From NCBI GenBank assembly GCA_958448555.1, contig CAUDEL010000021.1:1-46214 (forward strand): 46,214 bases of DNA, given 5' to 3'. This DNA is from Limiplasma sp958448555. Lineage in GTDB: Bacteria > Bacillota > Clostridia > Christensenellales > Aristaeellaceae. Of the stretch, positions 1 through 7,278 are shown in pieces. The stretch's first letter is position 1. Each line of letters opens with the position of its first letter. Position numbers and translations under genes: made by a program. The notes beneath the pieces are model-generated. The model was given only the letters and a program-made list of their open reading frames with translations. It searched no databases and had not been told where the DNA came from.

Positions 1-53
1 GAGGTTGCGGGTCTGCGGCCCTCCGAGCCTCCCCAAAGGGTTTTTTGACAGTC

Positions 54-81
54 TGTCCCCGTTTCGATTGAAACGGGGACA
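54..81. terminator. Perfect inverted repeat downstream of the DUF1653 gene
   Basis: A 12-bp perfect stem (54-65 with 70-81) closes a 4-nt GATT loop just beyond the stop codon of the leftward DUF1653 gene. Neither strand has a T-tract directly after the stem, so it is not a canonical intrinsic terminator; T6 at 41-46 lies on the plus strand before it. It may be a transcript 3'-end stabiliser or part of a terminator for a gene left of the window. Confidence 0.4.
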
Positions 82-86
82 CGGGA

Positions 87-308
87 TTATTCTTCCTCCC
101 GCACCCAGGTGAAGCGGGGACCACAATAGCCGTCGCGCTCCACGGGCTCGTCCCACATGGACAGGGGACGGACCCACACGGCGCGGTCGCCGTAGAGCTG
201 GCGGTAGACGGCCATACGCTCCAGCGTCTCGGAATGGATGGCTGTGCAGATGAGCTGGTAGAGGTTTCCCTTGAAGTGCCGGTACACGCCCGGCCTTGGC
301 GTAGTCAT
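87..308 (-). CDS. DUF1653 family protein
   Basis: A 73-residue protein of the DUF1653 type: a GxYRHFKGNxY opening, a central MAVYRxLYGD segment and a closing WVRP...FxWV region, all typical of this small single-domain family. Its biochemical role is not established. I chose the internal ATG at 308 because it overlaps the stop of the upstream ABC-F gene in an ATGA, indicating translational coupling, and because a G-rich SD-like stretch precedes it. An in-frame ATG exists six codons upstream at 326. It is the last gene of the leftward murC/ABC-F unit. Confidence 0.75.
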   Translation of the reverse strand: MTTPRPGVYRHFKGNLYQLICTAIHSETLERMAVYRQLYGDRAVWVRPLSMWDEPVERDGYCGPRFTWVREEE

Positions 309-1906
309 GCGCGCCCCCGCTTCCATTGCAGGAACTCCTCGAAGGTGCCCTCGCGGTCCAGGCAGCCGCTCTGGCCGAGGGGGAACTCGATGATGCGGTT
401 GGCGATCTCGTCGATGAACTGATGGTCGTGGGAGGCGAAGAACAGGTTGCCCGGATAGGCCTGGAGCCCGTTGGACAGCGCCGTGATGCTCTCCAGGTCC
501 AGATGATCCGTGGGCTGGTCCAAAAGCAGGGCGTTGGCCTTGCTCATCATCAGGCGGCTGAGCATGCAGCGCACCTTTTCACCGCCGGAGAGGACCTTGG
601 CGGGCTTGTAGACATCGTCGCCGCTGAAGAGCATGCGGCCCAGGAAGCCGCGCAGGTAGGTTTCGGTGGTGTCGTGGGAGAACTGGCTGAGCCACTCGAT
701 GAGCGTGCCGTCAAAGTCCTGGAAAAAGCGCGTATTGTCCTTGGGGAAATAGCTCTGCGAGATCGTCACGCCCCAGCGGAAGCTGCCCTCGTCGGGGTTG
801 AGCTCACCCACCAGAATACGGAACAGCGCCGTCGAGCCTGCCTCATTGTCGCCCACGAAGGCGATCTTGTCGCCCTTTTTGACGGTGAAGCTGACATTGT
901 CAAGAACCTTGACGCCGTCGATGGTCTTGCTCAGGCCCTCGACAAAAAGGATGTCCTTGCCGGCCTCGCGCTCGGGCTCAAAGCCAACGAACGGGTACTT
1001 TCGGCTGGAGGCGGGCATCTGCTCGAGCTGGATGGAATCGAGCACCTTTTTGCGGCTGGTGGCCTGGCGGCTCTTGGATTTGTTGGCGCTGAAACGGCGG
1101 ATGAACTCCTGCAGATCCCGGATCTTCTCCTCGCGCTTCTTGTTCTGGTTGCGGATGAGCTGCTGCATGAGCGTGGAGGACTCGTACCAGAAATCGTAGT
1201 TGCCGGCGTACATCCTGCATGTCTCATGATCGACGTCCACGATGTTGGTGCACACGGCGTTGAGGAAATGGCGGTCATGGCTGACGACGATCACGATGGC
1301 GTCGCAGTCCACCAGAAAGTCCTCCAGCCATTCCGTGCTCTCCACGTCCAGGCCGTTGGTGGGCTCGTCGAGCAAAATGATGTTGGGATGGCCAAACAGC
1401 GCCTGCGCCAGCAGCACCTTGAGCTTCTGGCGGCCGTCGAGGCTTGCCATCTGGGCCTGATGAAGCTCGGTGGGGATGCCGATGCCGTTTAAGAGCTGGG
1501 CGGCCTCGGTCTCGGCGTCCCAGCCGTTGAGCTCGGCAAACTCGCCCTCCAGCTCCGCCGCGCGCTCGCCGTCGGCATCGCTGAAATCCGGCTTGGCGTA
1601 GAGCGCGTCCTTCTCCTTCATAATGTCGTAGAGGCGGCGGTTGCCCATGATGACGGTGTCCATCACGGGGAAGGCGTCATACTTGAAGTGATCCTGCTCC
1701 AGTACGCTCATGCGGTCTTCCTTGCGCATGGAAACGCTGCCCGTGGTGGGCGCAAGCTCGCCCGAGATGATGCGCAGCAGCGTGGACTTGCCCGCGCCGT
1801 TGGCGCCGATGATGCCGTAGCAGTGATCGGGCTGGAAGATGAGGTCGACGTGCTTGTAGAGCAGGTCGCCGGCGAACTGGAGGCTGATGTCGGTTAAAGT
1901 CAGCAT
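305..1906 (-). CDS. ABC-F family ATPase (YbiT/YkpA-like)
   Basis: A 533-residue protein with two ABC ATPase domains and no membrane segment, the ABC-F architecture; members act on the ribosome (translation factors, some antibiotic resistance). Domain 1 has a normal P-loop (GANGAGKS, residues 34-41), a divergent signature (LDGRQ, 156-160) and DEPTNGLD with catalytic Glu181. A charged linker (about 245-300) separates the domains. Domain 2 has a canonical LSGGE (439-443), but its P-loop reads GDNEAGST (352-359) without the Lys, and the Walker B Glu is Gln464 (DQPTDHLD). The second site may therefore bind or hydrolyse ATP poorly. Its start overlaps the murC stop by 7 nt. The family assignment is firm; the exact paralogue and any resistance role are not. 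Confidence 0.9.
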   Translation of the reverse strand: MLTLTDISLQFAGDLLYKHVDLIFQPDHCYGIIGANGAGKSTLLRIISGELAPTTGSVSMRKEDRMSVLEQDHFKYDAFPVMDTVIMGNRRLYDIMKEKDALYAKPDFSDADGERAAELEGEFAELNGWDAETEAAQLLNGIGIPTELHQAQMASLDGRQKLKVLLAQALFGHPNIILLDEPTNGLDVESTEWLEDFLVDCDAIVIVVSHDRHFLNAVCTNIVDVDHETCRMYAGNYDFWYESSTLMQQLIRNQNKKREEKIRDLQEFIRRFSANKSKSRQATSRKKVLDSIQLEQMPASSRKYPFVGFEPEREAGKDILFVEGLSKTIDGVKVLDNVSFTVKKGDKIAFVGDNEAGSTALFRILVGELNPDEGSFRWGVTISQSYFPKDNTRFFQDFDGTLIEWLSQFSHDTTETYLRGFLGRMLFSGDDVYKPAKVLSGGEKVRCMLSRLMMSKANALLLDQPTDHLDLESITALSNGLQAYPGNLFFASHDHQFIDEIANRIIEFPLGQSGCLDREGTFEEFLQWKRGRA

Positions 1907-3315
1907 GATGCGGGGTTCTCCTTTGCTTGCTGATGATCCCAGATTTGGTCGTTGAGCTGGTTGATGTTGCCGCAGCCCATGGTGAGCACCAGGTCGCCGG
2001 GCTGCCAGTGGGCGCGCAGGTAGGCCTCGGTGTCGTCAAAGGTCGGGGTGTGGACGGCGTTGATGCCGTGCTCGCGCATGCCCGCCACGATCTGGCTGGC
2101 CTTGATGTCGCCGGGGTCCTTCTCGCGGGCGGCGTAGATGTCGGTCACCAGCGTGAAGTCGGCGGCCTCGGTGCAGGTGAGGTAGTCGTCAAAGAGGCGC
2201 TTGACGCGGCTGTAGGTGTGCGGCTGCATGACGGCCCAGAGGCGGCCGTGCGGCTGAAGGCGGGCCACGGAGAGGACGTTTCGCATCTCGGTGGGGTTGT
2301 GGCCGTAGTCGTGGTAGAGCTTGACGCCCTCCACCTCGCCGGTCAGCTCAAAGCGGCGGTGCGCCCCCTTGAACTCGTTCATGGCGTGGCAGGCCATGGC
2401 CATGTCCGCGCCCTGGCTGTGGGCGCAGGCGAGGGCGGCCAGGGCGTTGTAGACCTGGAACTCGCCGGGCACCTCAAGGGTGATGTGCCCCAGGGACTCG
2501 CCGCGGAAGCACAGGTCGAAGCTGGCGTGGCCGAATTCGTCATAGATCAGGCGGCCCGGCGTGTAGTCGCACCCCGCTCCCAGGCCGAATGTGAGCCGAC
2601 GGACGGACAGCGCCGAAAAGAGGCGCCGGATGCGCGGATCATCGCCGTTTCCGATGGCCGTGCCATGCGGGGGCAGAAGGGCGAGAAACTTGCCGAAGGT
2701 TTCCTCGATGTGGTCGATGTCGCGGTAGAAGTCCAGATGATCGGCGTCGATGTTGAGGACCACGGCCACGGTGGGGCGCAGGTGGAGAAAGCTGGCGTTG
2801 AACTCGCACGCCTCGGCCACAAACATGCCGCTCCTTCCGATGCGGGTGCTGCCGCCGATGAAGTCCAGGGAGCCGCCGATGTGGATGGAGGGGTCCATGC
2901 CACATTCCATGAGCACCTGGGAGAGCATGGAGGTGGTGGTGGTCTTTCCGTGCGCGCCGCACACGCCGATGGCGGTGTCAAAGCCCTCCATCAGCTGGCC
3001 CAGCAGCGTGGCGCGCTCGATGGAAGGCAGGCCCAGCCGCTCCATCTCCACGCGCTCGGGGTTGTCGGGCAAAATGGCGATGGTATAGACCACCAGGTCC
3101 GCGCCGTGCACGTTGCGCGCGTCGTGCCCGATGGTGACGGGAATGTGCAGATCGTCCCGCAGGTGGCGGGTTGTGTAGGTTTCCAGATTGTCCGAGCCGG
3201 ACACGACATAGCCTTTTTCCAAAAGCATCTGCGCAAGTCCGCTCATGCTGGAGCCGCCGATGCCGATCATGTGGATGCGCTTGCCCTGATAATCCCGGAT
3301 ATGGGGTACGGTCAT
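1900..3315 (-). CDS. murC: UDP-N-acetylmuramate--L-alanine ligase MurC
   Basis: This is the cytoplasmic Mur ligase that adds L-Ala to UDP-MurNAc using ATP, the first amino-acid step of peptidoglycan precursor synthesis. The 471-residue product has the N-terminal Rossmann motif HMIGIGGSSMSG (residues 15-26), a VSGSD segment, the ATP-binding GAHGKTTTTS (120-129), the central-domain GDDPR region, and the C-terminal MQPHTYSRVKRLFDDY motif characteristic of MurC rather than MurD/E/F. I place the start at 3315, which gives the family's usual N-terminus; an upstream in-frame ATG at 3408 would fall inside the promoter. It is transcribed with the ABC-F and DUF1653 genes. Confidence 0.95.
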   Translation of the reverse strand: MTVPHIRDYQGKRIHMIGIGGSSMSGLAQMLLEKGYVVSGSDNLETYTTRHLRDDLHIPVTIGHDARNVHGADLVVYTIAILPDNPERVEMERLGLPSIERATLLGQLMEGFDTAIGVCGAHGKTTTTSMLSQVLMECGMDPSIHIGGSLDFIGGSTRIGRSGMFVAEACEFNASFLHLRPTVAVVLNIDADHLDFYRDIDHIEETFGKFLALLPPHGTAIGNGDDPRIRRLFSALSVRRLTFGLGAGCDYTPGRLIYDEFGHASFDLCFRGESLGHITLEVPGEFQVYNALAALACAHSQGADMAMACHAMNEFKGAHRRFELTGEVEGVKLYHDYGHNPTEMRNVLSVARLQPHGRLWAVMQPHTYSRVKRLFDDYLTCTEAADFTLVTDIYAAREKDPGDIKASQIVAGMREHGINAVHTPTFDDTEAYLRAHWQPGDLVLTMGCGNINQLNDQIWDHQQAKENPASC

Positions 3316-3378
3316 CCTTCTCACCCGTTTCCTCCGGCGCGCCCATGAAAAAACGCGCCCACAAAATAAACCAACGAT

Positions 3379-3408
3379 ATTATACGCTGGAAAAGACCGA
3401 ATAATCAA
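3379..3408 (-). promoter_or_regulatory. Sigma-A-type promoter for murC operon
   Basis: On the minus strand a consensus TATAAT (-10, 3379-3384) is preceded by TTGATT (-35, 3403-3408) with an 18-bp spacer. It lies between the phosphatase gene stop and the murC start, leaving a leader of about 60 nt. This suggests that murC, ABC-F and DUF1653 can be transcribed independently of the upstream esterase/ATP-grasp genes. Confidence 0.7.
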
Positions 3409-3420
3409 TAGGCAGGGCGG

Positions 3421-4218
3421 TCAATCGCCGGCCGCCGTGCGGGTGAAGAGGGAAAGCGCCTCCTGCGCGCAGCGCCGGTTGGAGGCGAGCACAGCGACCG
3501 GGCTTGCGAACTGCGCCTTTTCAAACGGCGGGGTTCGGAATACGCCGCCCGCCTCCTCCACGAGAAGCGCTCCCGCGGCGAAGTCCCAGGGCGAGAGGAC
3601 CCATTCAAAGAACACGTCCTGACGGCCGCAGGCGACCTCGGCCAGGTCCAGCGCGGCCGAGCCGGTCCGGCGGATGTCGGCGGCGCTTTGCAGGAAGCGA
3701 AGCGCCGTGTCCATGCTGGCCTGCGCCAGAGAGGCGTTGTAGGGCGAGGTGCCAAAGCCGACCAGCGCGTCCTGAAGCGGCACGTCGGACACGTGCATGG
3801 GCTGGCCGTTTAAAAACGCGCCGCCGCCCCGGGAGGCGGTGAACGCTTCGTCGCGGAAGGGCTGATAGACGCAGGCGGCCACGGGCAGCGCGTCCCTGAG
3901 AAGCGCGATGGAGATCGCCGAGTAGTCGCGGCCGCGCATGAAGTTGGTGGTGCCGTCGATGGGATCGACGATCCAGGTGGGCCGCTCGTCGAGGGTGCGA
4001 TTTTCCTTCTCCTCGCCGATGAACACCGACTCCGGCAGGAGCGCGGACAGGGCCGCCTCCAGCCGGCGTTGGACCGCAAGATCGACGTTGGTCACAAAGT
4101 TGGCGTGGCCTTCCTTGCGGTGCGTGTCCACATGCGCCGGATGGAGGAGCAGCTCCGCGGCCCCGCGGGCGACGGAGACAATTTGGGGGAGCAAAGCCGC
4201 GGCGTTCCATTCACCCAT
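3421..4218 (-). CDS. Inositol-monophosphatase family phosphatase (SuhB-like)
   Basis: A 265-residue, full-length member of the Mg-dependent, Li-sensitive FIG phosphatase superfamily. The metal-binding residues are visible: GEE (residues 68-70), the signature WIVDPIDGTTNF (82-93, Asp85 and Asp88), and the C-terminal GSAALDLAEVACGR...LSPWDFAAG block with the third metal-binding Asp. The substrate could be inositol-1-phosphate, another sugar phosphate or PAP; the sequence alone does not decide. It starts 3 nt after the ATP-grasp gene stop, so the two are very probably cotranscribed. Confidence 0.88.
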   Translation of the reverse strand: MGEWNAAALLPQIVSVARGAAELLLHPAHVDTHRKEGHANFVTNVDLAVQRRLEAALSALLPESVFIGEEKENRTLDERPTWIVDPIDGTTNFMRGRDYSAISIALLRDALPVAACVYQPFRDEAFTASRGGGAFLNGQPMHVSDVPLQDALVGFGTSPYNASLAQASMDTALRFLQSAADIRRTGSAALDLAEVACGRQDVFFEWVLSPWDFAAGALLVEEAGGVFRTPPFEKAQFASPVAVLASNRRCAQEALSLFTRTAAGD

Positions 4219-4221
4219 GGT

Positions 4222-5418
4222 TCAATCCTCCCTGAGCACGTCGGCGTAGAAGGCGTCCATCTCCTCGCGGGTGGGGAAGACGGCGACGTACATCTGGTTG
4301 CCCATGGCGCCGGAGAGCGCGTCGGGGATGCGCTCGACCATGCGAAGCTGCGCGGCGTAGCGGCGAAGCAGCTCGTCGTGGGAGAGGACGAAGCGCTTGC
4401 CGTCGCGCCGGCCGGCGAAGGCGCAGAAGTAGTGCTGGCCCGAAGGCAGGGTGGAACGGTCAAAGGCGATCATGTCGGCCCAGATTTTGTAGACGTCGGT
4501 GCTGTTGGCGTAGTTCATCATGTCGGGGGAGAAGCCGCCGCAGGGGCGCATGTTGACCTCCAGGGCCACCACGTCGCCCTTTTTGCCCATGCCCGGCTGA
4601 TCCTGGGTGAGCCGGAAGAATTCAAAGTGTACAAACCGGCTTTTGACCCCGAAGCTCTTGACCGTGGCACGGCCCGCGGCCCGCACGTCGTCGGCCAGGT
4701 CGCGCACGATGTAGTAGATGGAGTTGTCGTTCTCGTTGACGATGTCCATGATGGAGTAGGGCGTCACGTTGCCGGTCTCAAACATGGGCTCGCCGTGGGA
4801 ATCGATGATGGCGTCATAGCTGTTGACCTCGGCAAAGATGAACTCCTCCATGATGTAGCTCACCCCGGGCTCGCGCTGCGTGTCCAGGAACCAGCGCAGG
4901 CCGCCGTCATCGGTGAGCTTGAAGGTGTGCGACGCGCCCACGCCGTTATCCGGCTTGACCACGACGGGATAGCCGACCTCCCCGATAAAGGCGCGGCAGC
5001 CGTCGAAGTCATCCACCATGTGGTAGCGGGCCACGGGGATGCCGGCCTTTTGATAGTATTCCTTCATGTGGGATTTGTACTTGATGCGGCTCATGTCCCC
5101 GGACTGGAAGCCGCTTTCGATATGGAAGTCCGTGCGCAGCCGCGCGTCGCGCTCCAGCCAGTATTCGTTGTTGCTCTCCAGCCAGTCGATGCGGCCGTAG
5201 CGGAAGATGAAAAACGCGACGGCGCGGTAGACCTCGTCGTAGTTTTCCAGGCTGGTAACCTTGTAGTACTCGCTGAGGCTGTCCTTGAGCTGAGGCGAAA
5301 GCTCGTCGTAGGGCTGGTCGCCGATGCCCAGCACGTTCAGGCCGTTGCGCCTGAGCTCGCGGCAGAACTGCCAGTAGTTGGTGGGAAAGTTGGGAGAGAG
5401 AAAGATGAAGTTCTTCAT
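4222..5418 (-). CDS. ATP-grasp domain carboxylate ligase, specificity unknown
   Basis: A 398-residue soluble protein of the ATP-grasp superfamily, which forms acyl-phosphate intermediates and joins a carboxylate to an amine or similar nucleophile. Visible are an N-terminal pre-ATP-grasp Rossmann-like domain (about 1-100), the nucleotide-binding segment YPVVVKPDNGVGAS (150-163), the IMEEF segment (189-193) that contacts ATP, and a late VALEVNMRPCGG that supplies metal-binding Glu and Asn. It resembles the stand-alone ligases of peptide or amino-acid ligation rather than PurK, PurT, Ddl or CarB. It sits between two esterase genes and a phosphatase gene. The substrates cannot be inferred. Confidence 0.8.
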   Translation of the reverse strand: MKNFIFLSPNFPTNYWQFCRELRRNGLNVLGIGDQPYDELSPQLKDSLSEYYKVTSLENYDEVYRAVAFFIFRYGRIDWLESNNEYWLERDARLRTDFHIESGFQSGDMSRIKYKSHMKEYYQKAGIPVARYHMVDDFDGCRAFIGEVGYPVVVKPDNGVGASHTFKLTDDGGLRWFLDTQREPGVSYIMEEFIFAEVNSYDAIIDSHGEPMFETGNVTPYSIMDIVNENDNSIYYIVRDLADDVRAAGRATVKSFGVKSRFVHFEFFRLTQDQPGMGKKGDVVALEVNMRPCGGFSPDMMNYANSTDVYKIWADMIAFDRSTLPSGQHYFCAFAGRRDGKRFVLSHDELLRRYAAQLRMVERIPDALSGAMGNQMYVAVFPTREEMDAFYADVLRED

Positions 5419-5458
5419 GCTCGGATCGGCTCCTTTCTAGCGTTGCGGCGTGAGCGCC

Positions 5459-6211
5459 TCAGTCCAGCAGGAAGGGCGCGAAATAGGCCACCTGCTTGTA
5501 CCACCAGTCCCAGTCGTGGGCGCAGTCATAGCCCCATACGTCCACCCAGGCGTGGATGCCCTTGCGCGCGAAGATGTCGCGCAGGCGCAGGGTGGTTTCC
5601 GGGATCTCCCACGGCCCCTGTCCCACGCACAGGATGCCGCGGTTGTGGTTGTAGCGCTGGATGTAGGGATGGTCCGCCGGCATGCCCTCCAGATAGTCCA
5701 CGGGCGAGTTGCGGTAGACCTCCTCGTCCATGTAGCCGTCAAAGCCATAGGAGGCGGTATAGATGCCGCTAAGGGCCAACAGCCCGTCAAAGAGGTCGGG
5801 AAAGCGGAAGAACAGATTGGCCGCGTGCAGCGCGCCCAGGCTGCACCCGAAGGCGATGATGCCGGGGTAGCCCTCCCAGCCGTTGAGCCGGTTGGCTTCG
5901 CCGCGCATGAAGGGGACCAGCTCGCGGGTGATGAAGGCCATCCACTGCTCATGGCGGCGGATGCGCCAGTAGGGGTCGCCGCCCTTGTCGGACCAGGTTT
6001 CGGCGTCGAGGGTGTCGATGGAAAAGACCATCGCGCGTCCGCTTTCGATCCAGGGAGCCCAGGCGTCGGTCATGTGAAAGTTTTCAAAATCATAAAAGCG
6101 CCCGTCCTGGCAGGGGATGAAAAGAATCGGCCGGCCGGCGTGGCCGTAGCGCTTGACCTCCATGTCGCGCCCCAGGGAGGGGCTGTACTCCTTGTAGTAG
6201 GCCGTCTGCAT
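5459..6211 (-). CDS. Alpha/beta-hydrolase esterase (esterase D/Fes-like)
   Basis: A 250-residue cytosolic alpha/beta hydrolase of the putative-esterase group. The nucleophile elbow is GCSLGA (Ser124 within GxSxG) and the catalytic His is probably His232 in the C-terminal AHDWDWW motif, typical of the group. No signal peptide is seen. I chose the ATG at 6211 because a GAGAGG ribosome-binding site lies 10 nt upstream; longer in-frame starts run into the preceding esterase gene. It is 16 nt from the upstream esterase gene, and its sequence is divergent enough to be an ancient paralogue rather than a recent duplication. Confidence 0.85.
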   Translation of the reverse strand: MQTAYYKEYSPSLGRDMEVKRYGHAGRPILFIPCQDGRFYDFENFHMTDAWAPWIESGRAMVFSIDTLDAETWSDKGGDPYWRIRRHEQWMAFITRELVPFMRGEANRLNGWEGYPGIIAFGCSLGALHAANLFFRFPDLFDGLLALSGIYTASYGFDGYMDEEVYRNSPVDYLEGMPADHPYIQRYNHNRGILCVGQGPWEIPETTLRLRDIFARKGIHAWVDVWGYDCAHDWDWWYKQVAYFAPFLLD

Positions 6212-6227
6212 TGGTACCAAACCTCTC

Positions 6228-6989
6228 TCAGGGCTGCTCGTAGAGCAGCGTGTTGATAAAGAAGGGAATCTGCCGCGACCAGCTCGCCTCCGTGTGCTCG
6301 CCCCGGGGCACAATGCGGCTGGTCAGAAGCACGCGCTTGTCGATGAGCCGCCCGCTTACGGAGGCAAAGACGCGCCGCATGTGCCTGCGCGAGCGAAGCT
6401 CCCGGGCCCCGTAGTCCATGTAGACCACCGTGCCGGGCGAGATCTCGGCCTGCTCGATGAGCTGGCCCAGCCTTTTGGGCGCCACCCACAGGGACGGCGA
6501 CAGCGCCGCCGCGCGCGAAAAGACCTGGTTGTAGCACAGCACCGCGTACAGGCTCATCAGCCCGCCCATGGAGCTGCCCGCGATAAAGGTATGCGCCCGC
6601 CCGGGGCGCGTGGGATAGCGCCGGTCGATGAGGGGCTTGAGCTCGCGGGTGAACCACTCCATGGTCTCGTGGCCGCGGCCCGTCACGTGGCCCAGCTGCG
6701 GGTCCTCAAAGGTGAAGGGCGAGTATTCCGAGAGCCGCCCGTTGTCCGGACTGTGGTTGCACTCCACCGCCACGATCATCAGCCGCGTTCCCGTTTCCTC
6801 CATGTATTCGCCCATGCCCCAGGAGGTGCCGTAGGTGGCGTCCTCGTCAAAAAAGACGTTGTGGCCGTCAAACATATACAGGACCGCAAACCGCTCCCGC
6901 GCCTGCACGTCCTCGGGCAGATAGACATAGACGTTTCGCGGCTCCACACCCGTATGGGCAGGGTAGGGAAGGCTCCATTTTTCCACCAT
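6228..6989 (-). CDS. Alpha/beta-hydrolase esterase (esterase D/IroE-like)
   Basis: A 253-residue serine esterase of the superfamily that includes Fes, IroE and S-formylglutathione hydrolase. Seen are the LYMFDGHNVFFD oxyanion-side segment (residues 37-48), the nucleophile elbow GSSMGG (Ser140) and a late GEHTEASW containing the probable catalytic His232. It has no export signal. It is the first gene of the leftward cluster, behind the promoter at 7039-7067, with an AAGGAGA ribosome-binding site upstream of the ATG at 6989. The substrate is unknown; siderophore or acyl-ester hydrolysis is possible, but no siderophore genes are nearby. Confidence 0.85.
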   Translation of the reverse strand: MVEKWSLPYPAHTGVEPRNVYVYLPEDVQARERFAVLYMFDGHNVFFDEDATYGTSWGMGEYMEETGTRLMIVAVECNHSPDNGRLSEYSPFTFEDPQLGHVTGRGHETMEWFTRELKPLIDRRYPTRPGRAHTFIAGSSMGGLMSLYAVLCYNQVFSRAAALSPSLWVAPKRLGQLIEQAEISPGTVVYMDYGARELRSRRHMRRVFASVSGRLIDKRVLLTSRIVPRGEHTEASWSRQIPFFINTLLYEQP

Positions 6990-7038
6990 GGGCGGGAATC
7001 ATCTCCTTATGAAAAGTGCGGGAAAAAGCCCGTGCATT

Positions 7039-7067
7039 AGTTTAGCACGCCAAAGGGGGAAATGCAA
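7039..7067 (-). promoter_or_regulatory. Promoter of the leftward esterase/ATP-grasp cluster
   Basis: On the minus strand TTGCAT (-35, 7062-7067) and TAAACT (-10, 7039-7044) are separated by exactly 17 bp and lie about 50 nt upstream of the first esterase start. Confidence 0.6.
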
Positions 7068-7201
7068 TTCCTGGCTGCAAAAACCTCCCTGTTTCGCGGC
7101 TGGCAAGGGATGCCGGTGATAAAACATCTTCATCCTGTGCTGGCGGATTTTCCTTACGATATACCAATTATGATGTGTATAAAAAATAGGACAAATTCCC
7201 C

Positions 7202-7230
7202 TTGCCACCGGGAGGAAAACATGCTATACT
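7202..7230 (+). promoter_or_regulatory. Promoter of the secreted flavoprotein reductase gene
   Basis: TTGCCA (-35, 7202-7207) and TATACT (-10, 7225-7230) with a 17-bp spacer. A GGGGAGGAAGG ribosome-binding site follows immediately upstream of the ATG at 7279. Confidence 0.7.
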
Positions 7231-7278
7231 ACCGGCTGGTTAAAGAAATATCAATCTTTTCGGGGAGGAAGGACCATC

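Noticed and set aside
326..1492. Long open frame opposite the ABC-F gene
   Set aside because: It mirrors the codon structure of the ABC-F gene on the other strand and has low-complexity composition without a family match; such antisense frames are common in GC-rich DNA.
1927..3348. 473-codon open frame opposite murC
   Set aside because: Val/Gly/Ala/His-rich antisense artefact of murC, which is certain.
4069..5772. 567-codon plus-strand open frame across the ATP-grasp gene
   Set aside because: It crosses three well-supported leftward genes and has no recognisable domain.
7000..7278. Riboswitch in the 289-nt divergent intergenic region
   Set aside because: I see two promoters and a ribosome-binding site but no extended conserved leader or antiterminator structure.
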